In this document: piece by piece, positions 1-9,431 of the stretch
How the letters are laid out: every line of letters begins with the position of its first letter
Numbering within the stretch: position 1 is the first letter of the stretch
Origin: an uncultured Paracoccaceae bacterium
GTDB taxonomy: Bacteria > Pseudomonadota > Alphaproteobacteria > Rhodobacterales > Rhodobacteraceae
DNA length: 64,000 nucleotides
Reading direction: 5' to 3'
NCBI GenBank assembly: GCA_938092015.1
Contig: CALKOT010000022.1
Coordinates: forward strand, 16,503-80,502
The notes under the pieces: model-generated
The model's database searches: none
Told to the model about the DNA's origin: nothing
What the model saw: only the letters and a program-made list of their open reading frames with translations
Made by a program: the position numbers and the translations under genes

Positions 1-110
1 GGGAACGACACCTGAAGATCTTGCCGATATTCACTGAAGCTACAACTGCCCACATTTGGACTTTGCTAAGGGGCAATTAAAACGCGTGAGGTTGATTGGC
101 AGGGTACCCA

Positions 111-202
111 AGTAGATCAGAACATGAACGCAATAAGGCGAACACATTTCAACCACAACGATTTCAATAAGTTAGATCAGCTTTCACATGTGAAAGGTTT
201 TG
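111..202 (+). repeat. Intergenic palindromic element, copy 1
   Basis: An AGTAGATCA block at 111 and a TGAAC block at 125 precede a 17-nt palindrome, CTTTCACATGTGAAAGG, at 181-197, followed by TTTTG. The TGAAC-to-palindrome distance is 56 nt, exactly as in the copies at 36978 and 60994. The sequence between the two blocks is mostly not conserved and does not keep a common fold, so a protein-binding DNA element is more likely than a conserved RNA. It lies beyond the 3' end of hutC. The first 110 bases of the window hold nothing I can call. Confidence 0.6.
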
Positions 203-228
203 GTGGACCACATCCTTGTGCCCCTTCC

Positions 229-921
229 CTAGTACCGTGCAGTCATCCTGTAGGTCTGAGGATGGTGAAGCCGGGCGAACGTAATGAACGCCCCCTCCGC
301 CCAAGTCGCCCGTTCAGTGACGAAGACCGGGGCCGCCTTTGGTTGGGCAAGCAGACCGGCAATCTCATCGGTTGCTGTCTGAGCAGAGAATGTCACTTCA
401 ACATCGGTAAAGGGAACCTCTTTGACCAGCCATTCGTTTGGACTGACGTCACTGAAGGTTTCCGACCGGGCCGCTGGCACACCTGGAAGTGAAATCCAGC
501 GATCCTCAACCTGATATGGGCGATCATCGGCTAAATGCAGACAGGACAATCGAACGACTTCACCCGCATTCATGTATCGTTTCAAATCGGCCGGCGCGGC
601 CAATATCTGATGATCAAGCCGCTGGTAGGCGTACTTTGCTCTGGTTGCTTCAACCTCTGCCCGAACCAGCGGGATCTTCAGCTGGGCGCGCCTGACCGGC
701 GCTGCGGCGACGCGGGTTCCAGCCTTGCGCTTACGTTCAAGCACACCTTCTTCGGCCAATTCTCTCATGGCGCGATTTACCGTAGCCCGGGCGCAGCCCA
801 GCTCCGCCGCCAGATCCGTCTCGTTGGGCATGACCACGCCGGGGGTCCAGATCTTCACCCTGATCCGGCGCAGGATCTCCTCACGGACATCCCGGTATCC
901 AGTCCGGTCAACAGCCGTCAT
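229..921 (-). CDS. hutC: HutC-type GntR family repressor of histidine utilisation
   Basis: This is a 230-residue regulator, full length for the family. An N-terminal GntR winged helix-turn-helix (about residues 10-75, with the LGCARATVNRAMREL recognition region) is followed by a UTRA effector domain (about 90-225). In known systems HutC represses hut genes and is released by urocanate. Its start overlaps the end of hutF by 4 bp (ATGA type), so the two are co-transcribed and the repressor probably controls its own level. The divergent hutF/hutI interval carries a fitting palindrome at 2290-2305. The identity rests on the domains plus the hut context. Confidence 0.92.
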   Translation of the reverse strand: MTAVDRTGYRDVREEILRRIRVKIWTPGVVMPNETDLAAELGCARATVNRAMRELAEEGVLERKRKAGTRVAAAPVRRAQLKIPLVRAEVEATRAKYAYQRLDHQILAAPADLKRYMNAGEVVRLSCLHLADDRPYQVEDRWISLPGVPAARSETFSDVSPNEWLVKEVPFTDVEVTFSAQTATDEIAGLLAQPKAAPVFVTERATWAEGAFITFARLHHPQTYRMTARY

Positions 922-2279
922 ATCGCGTCCGTCAGATCCTTCACCGCCTTGGCGTATGTGGCGATGATCTTGTCGCGGGACTTGTGTCGACCGCCCCGCA
1001 CCATGTGCCGCCCGGCAGACCAGACATCAGTGACGACGCCTTCGCCGGCGGCGAATACAAATCCATCCAGCAACTGATCCGCACGCAAGCCGACAAGCGC
1101 GGGAGATGAACTGTCGATGGCGACAAGATCTGCCAGCGCGCCAACGCGGATGGCGCCCGCATCCCGCGCCATCGCCTGCGCGCTACCTGCTGCGGCCTTA
1201 AGATAAAGATTTTCTCCGACCGAGCCTTCGCCATCGGCCAACACATTGCGAGAAATGTCGCGCAGCCGTTGGGAATATTCCATCGTTCGCAGTTCTTCAT
1301 TCACAGAAATGCGGATGTTGCTGTCTGAACCAACGCCAAACGCGCCGCCATGGCCAAGGAAATCCACACCTTCAAAGATACCATCCCCAAGGTTCGATTC
1401 AGTGATCGGGCACAGGCCTGCAACAGCGCCGGACTTCGCCAGGTTTTCAGTCTCAGCTGGCGTCATATGGGTGCAATGTATCAGGCACCATTTGTCGTCG
1501 ATGTTCTGATTGGCCAGCAGCCATTCAACCGGTCGGGCGCCAAGCCATTCGCTGATCTCTTCAACTTCTTTTGGTTGTTCGGCGATGTGCATGTGAATGC
1601 GGGCAGGGTCAAAGTCGCCAAGCATCGCCAGATCCTCTGGCGCGACAGCACGCATTGAATGCGGCGCAACCCCGACGCGCGCATCCGCAGGCAATGCTTT
1701 CACCGCCGTTCGCGCGCTTTCCATCAGCTTATGAAAAGCGTCCGGACCATTGCCAAAACGTTTGGCCCCACCTGCAAGTGGCTTTCTGTCCGCGCCGCCA
1801 TATCGATAGAATACCGGCAGATGTGTCAGGCCAATGCCTGTCGACTCTGCCGCCGCTGCGATCTGATGGGATAACTCACCAATATCGTCATAGGCGCCAC
1901 CGCCGGGCTGATGGTGGACATAGTGGAACTCACCAACCGCAGCATATCCCGCTTCCTGCATTTCCGTGAAGGTCAGCGCCGCAATCGCTTGAATTTGATC
2001 AGGGCTAATATGGTCAAGGAAGCGATACATCAAAGTTCGCCATGTCCAGAAACTATCGCGCCCCGTTGCGCGATGCTCAGTCATTCCCGCCATTGCCCGC
2101 TGAAAACTGTGGCTGTGCAAATTGGATAGCGCTGGAAGCAGCGTGTCGACAGATAAATCACCTGCCGCAAGTTTTGTGTCCCTCTCGATATCTGAAATTT
2201 CACCTTCGGCAAAGCTGAGACGAACATTTTCCGCCCACCCAGCCTCCAGCCTGGCACGGCCTGCAAATATCGTTGTCAT
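918..2279 (-). CDS. hutF: Formimidoylglutamate deiminase
   Basis: This 453-residue amidohydrolase converts N-formimidoyl-L-glutamate to N-formyl-L-glutamate and ammonia, the fourth step of the HutF/HutG branch of histidine breakdown. Metal-site motifs of the TIM-barrel amidohydrolases are visible: NLHSHSFQRA near residue 60, APHSMRAV, HIAEQPKEVEE, HCTHM and GSDSN. The ATG at 2279 is chosen because an AAGGA ribosome site lies about 7 nt upstream and because a longer start at 2303 would run through the proposed HutC operator. It is the first gene of the hutF-hutC operon, divergent from hutI. The partner hutG is not in this window. Confidence 0.93.
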   Translation of the reverse strand: MTTIFAGRARLEAGWAENVRLSFAEGEISDIERDTKLAAGDLSVDTLLPALSNLHSHSFQRAMAGMTEHRATGRDSFWTWRTLMYRFLDHISPDQIQAIAALTFTEMQEAGYAAVGEFHYVHHQPGGGAYDDIGELSHQIAAAAESTGIGLTHLPVFYRYGGADRKPLAGGAKRFGNGPDAFHKLMESARTAVKALPADARVGVAPHSMRAVAPEDLAMLGDFDPARIHMHIAEQPKEVEEISEWLGARPVEWLLANQNIDDKWCLIHCTHMTPAETENLAKSGAVAGLCPITESNLGDGIFEGVDFLGHGGAFGVGSDSNIRISVNEELRTMEYSQRLRDISRNVLADGEGSVGENLYLKAAAGSAQAMARDAGAIRVGALADLVAIDSSSPALVGLRADQLLDGFVFAAGEGVVTDVWSAGRHMVRGGRHKSRDKIIATYAKAVKDLTDAI

Positions 2280-2289
2280 GGCGCATCCT

Positions 2290-2305
2290 TTATGTATAGA
2301 CATAA
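2290..2305. promoter_or_regulatory. Probable HutC operator in the hutF/hutI divergent promoter
   Basis: The sequence TTATGTATAGACATAA has perfect 6-bp inverted arms (TTATGT/ACATAA) around a 4-bp centre. It sits in the 71-bp gap between the divergent hutF and hutI starts. GntR/HutC repressors in other proteobacteria bind TGTATA-TACA type palindromes, and hutC lies in the adjacent operon. Binding here is inferred from sequence and position only. Confidence 0.6.
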
Positions 2306-2350
2306 TGATCTAACACCGAAGTGACTCGCTTCGCAATAACGGAACGTTCG

Positions 2351-3547
2351 ATGCCATCCGATAAAATTCTCCTCGCCAACGTGAATGTCGCCACGATGCA
2401 ATCCGGCAGCGCGGCCTATGGTATGATGACTGACGCCGCCGTGCTTTTGGATGGTGATCAAATCGAATGGGTTGGAAACGCAAAAGACGCGCCTGACCTG
2501 CCGATCACTGATCTTGGCGGGCGATTGATGACGCCCGGCTTGATCGATTGCCACACACATCTTGTCTATGGCGGGGATCGCGCCAGGGAATTTGAGATGC
2601 GCCTTGAAGGTGCGACCTATGAGGAGGTGGCGCGTGCAGGTGGTGGCATCGTTTCAACTGTTGGCGCAACGCGCCAAGCCTCTGTTGATGACCTGCTGGG
2701 CAGCGCCCTACCCCGCGCGGATGCACTGATTGCAGAAGGCGTTACGACGTTGGAAATCAAGTCAGGCTATGGCCTGAACGAAGAGACCGAACTGAACATG
2801 CTTCGCGCCGCGCGACGGGTCGGCGAAACCCGGCAGGTTGATGTGAAAACAACCTATCTTGGCGCTCACGCCACCCCTGCGGAATATAAGGGACGCGACG
2901 ACGACTATATTGACGAAGTCGCCATTCCAGCCCTCCGCGCCGCGCACGCGGCTGGTCTTGCAGACGCAGTCGATGGCTTTTGCGAAGGCATCGCCTTTAC
3001 GCCCGCCCAGATCGCCAGAGTGTTTGATACAGCTCGTCAGCTTGACTTACCAATAAAGCTGCATGCTGAGCAGCTGTCTAATCTGGGCGGCGCCAAATTG
3101 GCTGCAACACGCGGCGCATTGTCATGTGATCACCTCGAATACCTTGGGGAGAATGGTGTTGAGGCGATGGCCGCTGCTGGCACCGTGGCCGTTATCCTAC
3201 CCGGGGCGTTCTTCACGTTGCGTGAAACGCAAAAGCCACCAATAGAGGCATTGAGAGCGGCGGGTGTTCCTATCGCTGTCGCAACAGATGCAAATCCGGG
3301 GTCATCGCCACTTACCTCAATCCTGCTGACGATGAACATGGCCTGCACATTGTTTCGCCTGACGCCAGAAGAAGCACTGGCGGGAGTGACCCGAATAGCT
3401 GCGCAGGCGGTGGGTCTATCTGACCGAGGCGTTATTGCGCCTGGCATGCGAGCAGATCTTGCGATTTGGGACGTGAAGCGACCGGGCGAGCTGGCCTATC
3501 GCATGGGGTTCAATCCATTGCATCGCCGCATATTTGGAGGCGTCTGA
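2351..3547 (+). CDS. hutI: Imidazolonepropionase
   Basis: This 398-residue amidohydrolase hydrolyses 4-imidazolone-5-propanoate to N-formimidoyl-L-glutamate, the third step of histidine degradation. Diagnostic segments include [20 protein letters not shown] (metal-binding HxH), [15 protein letters not shown] and [11 protein letters not shown]. An upstream in-frame ATG at 2321 exists, but the start at 2351 ([12 protein letters not shown]) gives the usual family length. The stop overlaps the hutH start by one base (TGATG), which indicates translational coupling. Confidence 0.94.
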   Translation: MPSDKILLANVNVATMQSGSAAYGMMTDAAVLLDGDQIEWVGNAKDAPDLPITDLGGRLMTPGLIDCHTHLVYGGDRAREFEMRLEGATYEEVARAGGGIVSTVGATRQASVDDLLGSALPRADALIAEGVTTLEIKSGYGLNEETELNMLRAARRVGETRQVDVKTTYLGAHATPAEYKGRDDDYIDEVAIPALRAAHAAGLADAVDGFCEGIAFTPAQIARVFDTARQLDLPIKLHAEQLSNLGGAKLAATRGALSCDHLEYLGENGVEAMAAAGTVAVILPGAFFTLRETQKPPIEALRAAGVPIAVATDANPGSSPLTSILLTMNMACTLFRLTPEEALAGVTRIAAQAVGLSDRGVIAPGMRADLAIWDVKRPGELAYRMGFNPLHRRIFGGV

Positions 3548-5082
3548 TGACCATTCTAACACCAGGCGCGACGCCGCTGTCGCAGTTAGAAACGATGTAT
3601 TGGGAAAATGAGGCCGCCAAACTTGATCCTGTTTGCCGTCCGGCGGTTGAAGCCGCCGCCGTGCGGATCGCAACGGCTGCTGCAGGTGGCGTGCCTGTCT
3701 ACGGCGTCAACACCGGGTTTGGAAAACTCGCCAGCGTTACGATTGCTCCCGAAGATACAGCGCAACTGCAACGCAATTTGATCCTCAGCCATTGCAGCGG
3801 CGTCGGTGATCCGATCCCCGCCCGGATGACACGCCTTATGATGGCGCTGAAGTTATTGTCGCTTGGCCGTGGCGCGTCAGGCGTTCGGTGGGATGTGATT
3901 GAGTTGATGACCGAAATGCTGGCCAAGCAGGTCACGCCAGTTGTGCCCTGTCAGGGGTCAGTTGGCGCGTCTGGTGATCTTGCGCCACTTGCCCATATGG
4001 CCGCAGCAATGATCGGTGAAGGCGAGGCGGAATTTGATGGCAAGCGGATGGCCGGTGGCGCTGCATTAGCAGCCGCAGGGCTGACACCGGTTGAGCTTGG
4101 CCCAAAAGAAGGGCTAGCGCTGATAAACGGCACGCAATTCTCAACAGCCTTCGCTTTGGCCGGTTTGTTCGAAGCATGGCGAGCTGCAGAGGCGGCGCTG
4201 GTAGTCTCTTCGCTTTCAACTGACGCTATCATGGGGTCGACCGCCCCACTGCAACCGGGCATCCATTCCATCCGGGGTCATGCTGGCCAGATGCATGCTG
4301 CAGCGGCAATGCGCGCCCTGCTTGATGGCTCAGCCATTCGCGACAGCCATCGCGAAGATGACAGCCGCGTGCAGGACCCGTACTGCATTCGCTGCCAGCC
4401 GCAGGTAACTGGCGCCGCAATGGACGTACTTCGACAGTCTGCGCAAACGCTTGAGATCGAAGCCAACGCTGCGACGGACAACCCTTTGATCCTCGAAGAA
4501 ACAGGCGACATCGTCTCTGGTGGCAACTTCCATGCAGAACCAGTTGGCTTCGCCGCAGACATGATTGCTTTAGCGGCGTCCGAAATCGGGGCGATTTCGC
4601 AGCGGCGGATTGCGCTGATGGTCGATCCAACGTTGTCGTTCGATCTGCCACCATTTCTGACGCCCAATCCTGGCCTGAATTCCGGCCTGATGATCGCCGA
4701 AGTTACAGCGGCCGCGTTGATGAGCGAGAACAAGCACCTTGCAAATCCTTGCGTCACTGACTCAACCCCGACATCAGCCAATCAGGAAGATCATGTGTCG
4801 ATGGCGGCCCATGGTGCGCGGCGGCTTATCCCGATGGCGAAAAACCTACGCGCCATTATTGGAATTGAGCTGCTTTGCGCGGCCCAAGGCGTTGAACATA
4901 GGGCGCCGTTGACAACCAGCGGTCCATTGCAGGCGGCGCTTGCCACTTTGCGCCGTAGGATCGAACCGTTGGGTGAGGACAGGTATCTGGCGCCTGACCT
5001 CGAAACATCGGCTGGTTTCATCGCTGACCGGTCACTGGTCGCGGCCACAGGCGTCACAATGCCCGCCTTGTTACAGGAATGA
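3547..5082 (+). CDS. hutH: Histidine ammonia-lyase
   Basis: Histidase of 511 residues deaminates L-histidine to urocanate, the committed step. The Ala-Ser-Gly triad that cyclises into the MIO electrophile is seen in [15 protein letters not shown] at residues 141-143. The aromatic-amino-acid-lyase signature [11 protein letters not shown] lies near residue 53. The start at 3547 has a GGAGG ribosome site 6 nt upstream and overlaps the hutI stop by one base. No odd residues were noticed. Confidence 0.96.
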   Translation: MTILTPGATPLSQLETMYWENEAAKLDPVCRPAVEAAAVRIATAAAGGVPVYGVNTGFGKLASVTIAPEDTAQLQRNLILSHCSGVGDPIPARMTRLMMALKLLSLGRGASGVRWDVIELMTEMLAKQVTPVVPCQGSVGASGDLAPLAHMAAAMIGEGEAEFDGKRMAGGAALAAAGLTPVELGPKEGLALINGTQFSTAFALAGLFEAWRAAEAALVVSSLSTDAIMGSTAPLQPGIHSIRGHAGQMHAAAAMRALLDGSAIRDSHREDDSRVQDPYCIRCQPQVTGAAMDVLRQSAQTLEIEANAATDNPLILEETGDIVSGGNFHAEPVGFAADMIALAASEIGAISQRRIALMVDPTLSFDLPPFLTPNPGLNSGLMIAEVTAAALMSENKHLANPCVTDSTPTSANQEDHVSMAAHGARRLIPMAKNLRAIIGIELLCAAQGVEHRAPLTTSGPLQAALATLRRRIEPLGEDRYLAPDLETSAGFIADRSLVAATGVTMPALLQE

Positions 5083-5084
5083 TC

Positions 5085-5420
5085 ATGTTTCGCACTGCAT
5101 TCGTCCTGCTGCTGCTCACCTCTTCTCTATCTGCCGAAGAACGCAAACTAAGCGACGCAGAGATTGAGGCCCTGCTGCCTACCATCGTAGCGCTGGGCGA
5201 AGATACACGTCAGACATTCTCTGCCAGAGGGGCCACGACATATTCCGATCGCGGACGCGACAGCTATGGAAGTTGGGCTGCACGCGGCGATCGGTATTGC
5301 AGCCAATGGCCGTCTGCCAACGGCTGGGCCTGCTATGACGTGCTGGTCGACAGCGACACGCTGATCTGGGTCGGTGACAGCGGCAATCGCACAATTACCA
5401 CTATGAAACCGAAGGGATAA
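5085..5420 (+). CDS. Small secreted protein inside the hut operon, function unknown
   Basis: This protein of about 111 residues has a clear Sec signal peptide (MFRTAFVLLLLTSSLSAEE) with predicted cleavage near residue 18, so it is probably periplasmic. The mature part has two cysteines (RYCSQWP and WACYDV) that could form a disulphide, and an aromatic, Gly-rich central region. It starts 2 nt after the hutH stop and ends 3 nt before hutU, so it is a member of the hut transcript. An alternative ATG at 5079 overlaps hutH. I do not recognise a named family. A role in sensing or binding histidine or urocanate in the periplasm would be a guess. Confidence 0.75.
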   Translation: MFRTAFVLLLLTSSLSAEERKLSDAEIEALLPTIVALGEDTRQTFSARGATTYSDRGRDSYGSWAARGDRYCSQWPSANGWACYDVLVDSDTLIWVGDSGNRTITTMKPKG

Positions 5421-5423
5421 GCC

Positions 5424-7094
5424 ATGCTTGATCGCAAGAACATCCGCGAAGTCCGCGCGCCTGAAGGGCCAGAACTGAATTGCAAAACCTGGCAAACCGA
5501 AGCGCCAATGCGGATGTTGATGAACAACCTGCATCCCGATGTGGCCGAAAACCCGCATGAGCTGGTTGTATATGGCGGCATTGGTCGTGCAGCCCGGTCC
5601 TGGGGTGACTTTGACCGCATGGTTGCAACGCTGAAGACGCTGGAAGACAGCGAAACGCTGATTGTCCAGTCGGGCCGTCCTGTTGCTGTCATCCGCACCC
5701 ACGAGGATGCACCGCGTGTGCTGATCGCCAACTCGAACCTGGTGCCTCATTGGGCGAACTGGGACCATTTCAATGAACTCGATCAAAAGGGCCTGATGAT
5801 GTACGGTCAGATGACCGCTGGGTCGTGGATCTACATCGGCACGCAGGGCATTGTTCAGGGCACATACGAGACATTTGTTGAGGCTGGGCGTCAGCACTAT
5901 GACGGCGACCTAACCGGCAAATGGATACTGACGGCGGGCCTGGGCGGAATGGGCGGCGCGCAACCGCTGGCGGCTGTATTCGCCGGGGCGAGTTGTTTGG
6001 CTGTAGAATGCAATCCGGACAGCATCGATTTCCGTCTGCGCACCAAGTATCTCGACGAAAAAGCTGAAACGCTGGACGAGGCGTTGGCGATGATTGATCG
6101 CTGGACCAAGGCAGGTGAGGCAAAATCTGTTGGCTTGCTTGGTAATGCGGCCGACATTTTCCCCGAATTGATAAAACGCGGCGTGCGCCCCGACATGGTG
6201 ACGGATCAAACTTCGGCTCACGATCCACTGAACGGTTACCTGCCGCAGGGCTGGTCCTTAGGCGAAGCTCGGGCAAAGCGCGAAACTGATCCCAAAGCGG
6301 TTGAGGCTGCGGCGCGTGCATCAATGAAAGTCCACGTTCAGGCGATGGTCGACTTTTGGAATGCCGGCGTCCCAACACTGGATTACGGCAACAACATCCG
6401 GCAGGTCGCGCTGGAAGAAGGCTTGAAAAACGCTTTCGCATTTCCAGGCTTCGTTCCAGCCTACATACGCCCCTTGTTTTGCCGAGGCATCGGTCCATTC
6501 CGTTGGTGCGCGCTGTCTGGCGATCCGGAAGATATCTACAAAACCGACGCCAAGATGAAGGAGCTGTTTCCAGATAACACGCACTTGCACCAGTGGCTCG
6601 ACATGGCAAGCGAACGGATCGCCTTTCAGGGCCTGCCAGCGCGGATCTGCTGGATCGGTCTAGGAGATCGGCACAAAGCAGGCCTCGCATTCAATGAAAT
6701 GGTGCGAAATGGCGAACTGAAGGCGCCTGTTGTGATTGGGCGGGATCATCTCGATTCCGGTTCAGTTGCATCCCCTAACCGCGAAACTGAAGCAATGAAG
6801 GATGGTTCTGACGCCGTGTCGGACTGGCCGCTGTTGAATGCGTTAATCTCAACGGCATCAGGCGCAACATGGGTGTCGCTTCATCATGGTGGCGGCGTTG
6901 GCATGGGCTTCAGTCAGCATGCAGGTCTGGTGGTCGTAGCAGACGGCACAGAAGGTGCTGATCGAAAGTTGGAACGCGTGCTATGGAACGACCCGGCTTC
7001 TGGTGTCTGGCGTCATGCCGATGCTGGCTACGAGGACGCGGTTGCTTGCGCCGAAGAACATGGTCTGCGACTTCCGACCATTCTTGGAAATTGA
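5424..7094 (+). CDS. hutU: Urocanate hydratase
   Basis: Urocanase, 556 residues, adds water to urocanate to give imidazolone propionate using tightly bound NAD+ as an electrophile. The dinucleotide motif [13 protein letters not shown] is at about residues 172-184, [15 protein letters not shown] lies before it, and the conserved C-terminal segments [16 protein letters not shown] and [11 protein letters not shown] are present, along with [17 protein letters not shown]. The length is typical. It is the last hut gene of the plus-strand operon. About 125 bp separate it from the aldehyde dehydrogenase. Confidence 0.96.
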   Translation: MLDRKNIREVRAPEGPELNCKTWQTEAPMRMLMNNLHPDVAENPHELVVYGGIGRAARSWGDFDRMVATLKTLEDSETLIVQSGRPVAVIRTHEDAPRVLIANSNLVPHWANWDHFNELDQKGLMMYGQMTAGSWIYIGTQGIVQGTYETFVEAGRQHYDGDLTGKWILTAGLGGMGGAQPLAAVFAGASCLAVECNPDSIDFRLRTKYLDEKAETLDEALAMIDRWTKAGEAKSVGLLGNAADIFPELIKRGVRPDMVTDQTSAHDPLNGYLPQGWSLGEARAKRETDPKAVEAAARASMKVHVQAMVDFWNAGVPTLDYGNNIRQVALEEGLKNAFAFPGFVPAYIRPLFCRGIGPFRWCALSGDPEDIYKTDAKMKELFPDNTHLHQWLDMASERIAFQGLPARICWIGLGDRHKAGLAFNEMVRNGELKAPVVIGRDHLDSGSVASPNRETEAMKDGSDAVSDWPLLNALISTASGATWVSLHHGGGVGMGFSQHAGLVVVADGTEGADRKLERVLWNDPASGVWRHADAGYEDAVACAEEHGLRLPTILGN

Positions 7095-7220
7095 ACGGAC
7101 ATTCCCGATCCCGAGGTTAGGGCTCGCAAACCTATGGCTCAATGGTGAGGTTGCGGCGCGTCAGGATGGACAGGTCGCCGCCTCACCCGTCTAATGCGCC
7201 GAATTCTGAGCGAGGATAAC

Positions 7221-8675
7221 ATGGGCGCGCCTGAACTTTGGTTTGATAGCAGTCACATTCTGATCGGCGGCGTTTGGCGCTCTTGCGCGAGCGGTGAGAC
7301 TTTGTCGCTGGAAAACCCTTCCACCGGCGGAACAATCGGCGATATCGCGCGTGGGACGGATGTTGATATCGATGAAGCCGTCGCTGCCGCCGAGGCGGCG
7401 CTGGCGGGCGATTGGGGCCGCTGGACAGCGGCGGAGCGTGGCCGCGCCATGATGAAAATGGGCCGCATGGTCCTGGAACGCGCTGACGATCTGGCGGCCA
7501 TTGAAGCGGCCGATGTCGGCAAGCCGCTTAAGCAAGCTCGGGCCGATGCGGTGGCGTTGGCGCGATATCTTGAATTCTATGGTGGCGCGGCGGACAAGGT
7601 TATGGGTGAGACGATCCCTTACCTCGATGGTTACACCGTCTATACATTGCGAGAACCGCATGGCGTGACAGGCCATATCGTGCCCTGGAACTATCCAATG
7701 CAAATCATTGGCCGTTCTGTCGGCGCATCGCTGGCGATGGGTAACGCATGCGTTTTGAAACCATCGGAAGAGGCGTGTCTGACCGCCCTCGCCTTCGCAG
7801 CTTTGGCCGAAGAGGCAGGATTGCCAGCAGGTGCGATCAACGTGGTGCCGGGTCTTGGGGCTGAGGCCGGCGCGGCGCTATCTTCGCACAAGGGCATCCG
7901 ACATGTTTCTTTCACTGGCTCGGTCGGCGTCGGCAAACTGATCCAGATTTCCGCCGCGGAAAACATCGTTCCTGTGACGCTGGAACTAGGCGGCAAGTCG
8001 CCTCAGGTCGTCTTCGAGGATGCCGACATCGACAAAGCGCTGCCCTTTCTGGTGAACGCTGGGATACAGAATGCGGGCCAGACATGCTCCGCCTCGTCCC
8101 GCATCCTGGTTCATCGCAGCATCCACGATCAGGTCGTATCGCGGATGGCGGCGCGATACGTTGAGCTTCGCGTCGGACCTGCACCGCAGGATCTGGATGT
8201 TGGCCCGCTAATTTCGGCCCGTCAGAAAGGTATCGTGGATGGGTTCCTTAATATGGCGGGCGATCTTGAGGTCGCTGGCGCCGGACAGATCATCAATGAC
8301 GCACCAGACGGCGGCCATTACGTGCGCCCGACCCTGCTGACCGGCGCGACGCCGGACCACAAGTTGGCGCAGGATGAAATTTTCGGCCCGGTGCAAGTTG
8401 TCGTCCCATTTGATGACGAAGATCAGGCCACTACCATCGCCAACGGCACTGACTATGGCCTTGTCGCCAGTGTGTGGAGCCGTGATGGTGGCCGCCAGAT
8501 GCGCATGGCCAAGAAGCTGCGTGCTGGACAGGTATTTCTTAACAATTACGGCGCTGGCGGCGGTGTGGAGTTGCCTTTCGGGGGCACAGGCCTGTCAGGC
8601 CATGGCCGCGAAAAGGGCTTTGAAGCGCTCTACGGATTTTCAACACTAAAGACCGTCGCGGCGCATCACGGGTAG
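7221..8675 (+). CDS. NAD(P)-dependent aldehyde dehydrogenase
   Basis: This is an ALDH superfamily enzyme of 484 residues that oxidises an aldehyde to the acid. The general-base segment VTLELGGKSPQVV and the catalytic cysteine C289 in GQTCSASSR are visible, as is the cofactor-binding SFTGSVGVGK. It resembles the betaine/aminobutyraldehyde branch, but the substrate cannot be read from sequence. ATG 7221 is preferred over 7194 because GAGG lies 6 nt upstream. The next gene, an SDR, starts 9 nt downstream, so ALDH-SDR-peptidase look like one transcript. Confidence 0.9.
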   Translation: MGAPELWFDSSHILIGGVWRSCASGETLSLENPSTGGTIGDIARGTDVDIDEAVAAAEAALAGDWGRWTAAERGRAMMKMGRMVLERADDLAAIEAADVGKPLKQARADAVALARYLEFYGGAADKVMGETIPYLDGYTVYTLREPHGVTGHIVPWNYPMQIIGRSVGASLAMGNACVLKPSEEACLTALAFAALAEEAGLPAGAINVVPGLGAEAGAALSSHKGIRHVSFTGSVGVGKLIQISAAENIVPVTLELGGKSPQVVFEDADIDKALPFLVNAGIQNAGQTCSASSRILVHRSIHDQVVSRMAARYVELRVGPAPQDLDVGPLISARQKGIVDGFLNMAGDLEVAGAGQIINDAPDGGHYVRPTLLTGATPDHKLAQDEIFGPVQVVVPFDDEDQATTIANGTDYGLVASVWSRDGGRQMRMAKKLRAGQVFLNNYGAGGGVELPFGGTGLSGHGREKGFEALYGFSTLKTVAAHHG

Positions 8676-8684
8676 GAGAACAAC

Positions 8685-9431
8685 ATGAGACTTGAAGGTA
8701 AAACGGCCATCATCACAGGTGGTGCGCAAGGGTTTGGCGGCGGCATCGTTGACAAGTTCATCGCTGAAGGCGCCAAAGTGCTGGTCGCCGATATTCAAGG
8801 CGACAAAGCCCGCGCGAAAGCAGCGGAGGTTGGTAATGCAGCAACGCCCTGCGAAGTCGATGTCGCAGATAATGGCAGCGTCAAGGCAATGATGGATACA
8901 GCGATGGAGGCCTTTGGCCATGTCGATATCATAGTGAATAACGCCGGCGTTACCCATCTGCCAACGCTGATGGAAGATGTCGAAGATGACATGTTCGACC
9001 GCGTTATGGCGGTGAACTGCAAATCCATCTACCTCGCCGCCCGGCATTTTGTGCCGCACATGAAATCACGAGGAACCGGGTCGATCATCAACGTCGCTTC
9101 GACTGCTGGCCTTAGTCCCCGCCCAAAGCTGAACTGGTATAATGCATCAAAAGGTTGGGTGATCACGGCGACCAAGGCAATGGCTGTGGAACTGGCGCCA
9201 GCAGGCATTCGGGTGAATGCACTTTGCCCTGTAGCAGGTGAAACTCCGCTACTGTCTAGTTTCATGGGCGAAGACACGCCGGAAATGCGAGCCAAGTTCC
9301 TTGCGACCATTCCATTGGGCCGGTTTTCAACAGCGGAAGATATGGGCAATTGCGCTTGCTTCCTCGCCTCTGACGAAGCGTCGATGGTCACCGGTGTGGC
9401 GATGGAAGTTGATGGCGGTCGTTGCATCTGA
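8685..9431 (+). CDS. Short-chain dehydrogenase/reductase
   Basis: This classical SDR of 248 residues has the cofactor motif TGGAQGFGGGI near residue 12, NNAG near residue 86, a catalytic Ser in the NVASTAGLS segment and the YNASKG active-site Tyr/Lys. A GGAG ribosome site precedes the ATG. It is an NAD(P)-linked alcohol/ketone oxidoreductase of unknown substrate. The stop overlaps the P1 peptidase start by one base (TGATG). Coupling to an ALDH and a P1 peptidase suggests a small catabolic module. Confidence 0.88.
   Translation: MRLEGKTAIITGGAQGFGGGIVDKFIAEGAKVLVADIQGDKARAKAAEVGNAATPCEVDVADNGSVKAMMDTAMEAFGHVDIIVNNAGVTHLPTLMEDVEDDMFDRVMAVNCKSIYLAARHFVPHMKSRGTGSIINVASTAGLSPRPKLNWYNASKGWVITATKAMAVELAPAGIRVNALCPVAGETPLLSSFMGEDTPEMRAKFLATIPLGRFSTAEDMGNCACFLASDEASMVTGVAMEVDGGRCI

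Noticed and set aside
124..492. Plus-strand frame opposite hutC
   Set aside because: It is antisense to hutC, lacks domain features and starts within the repeat element.
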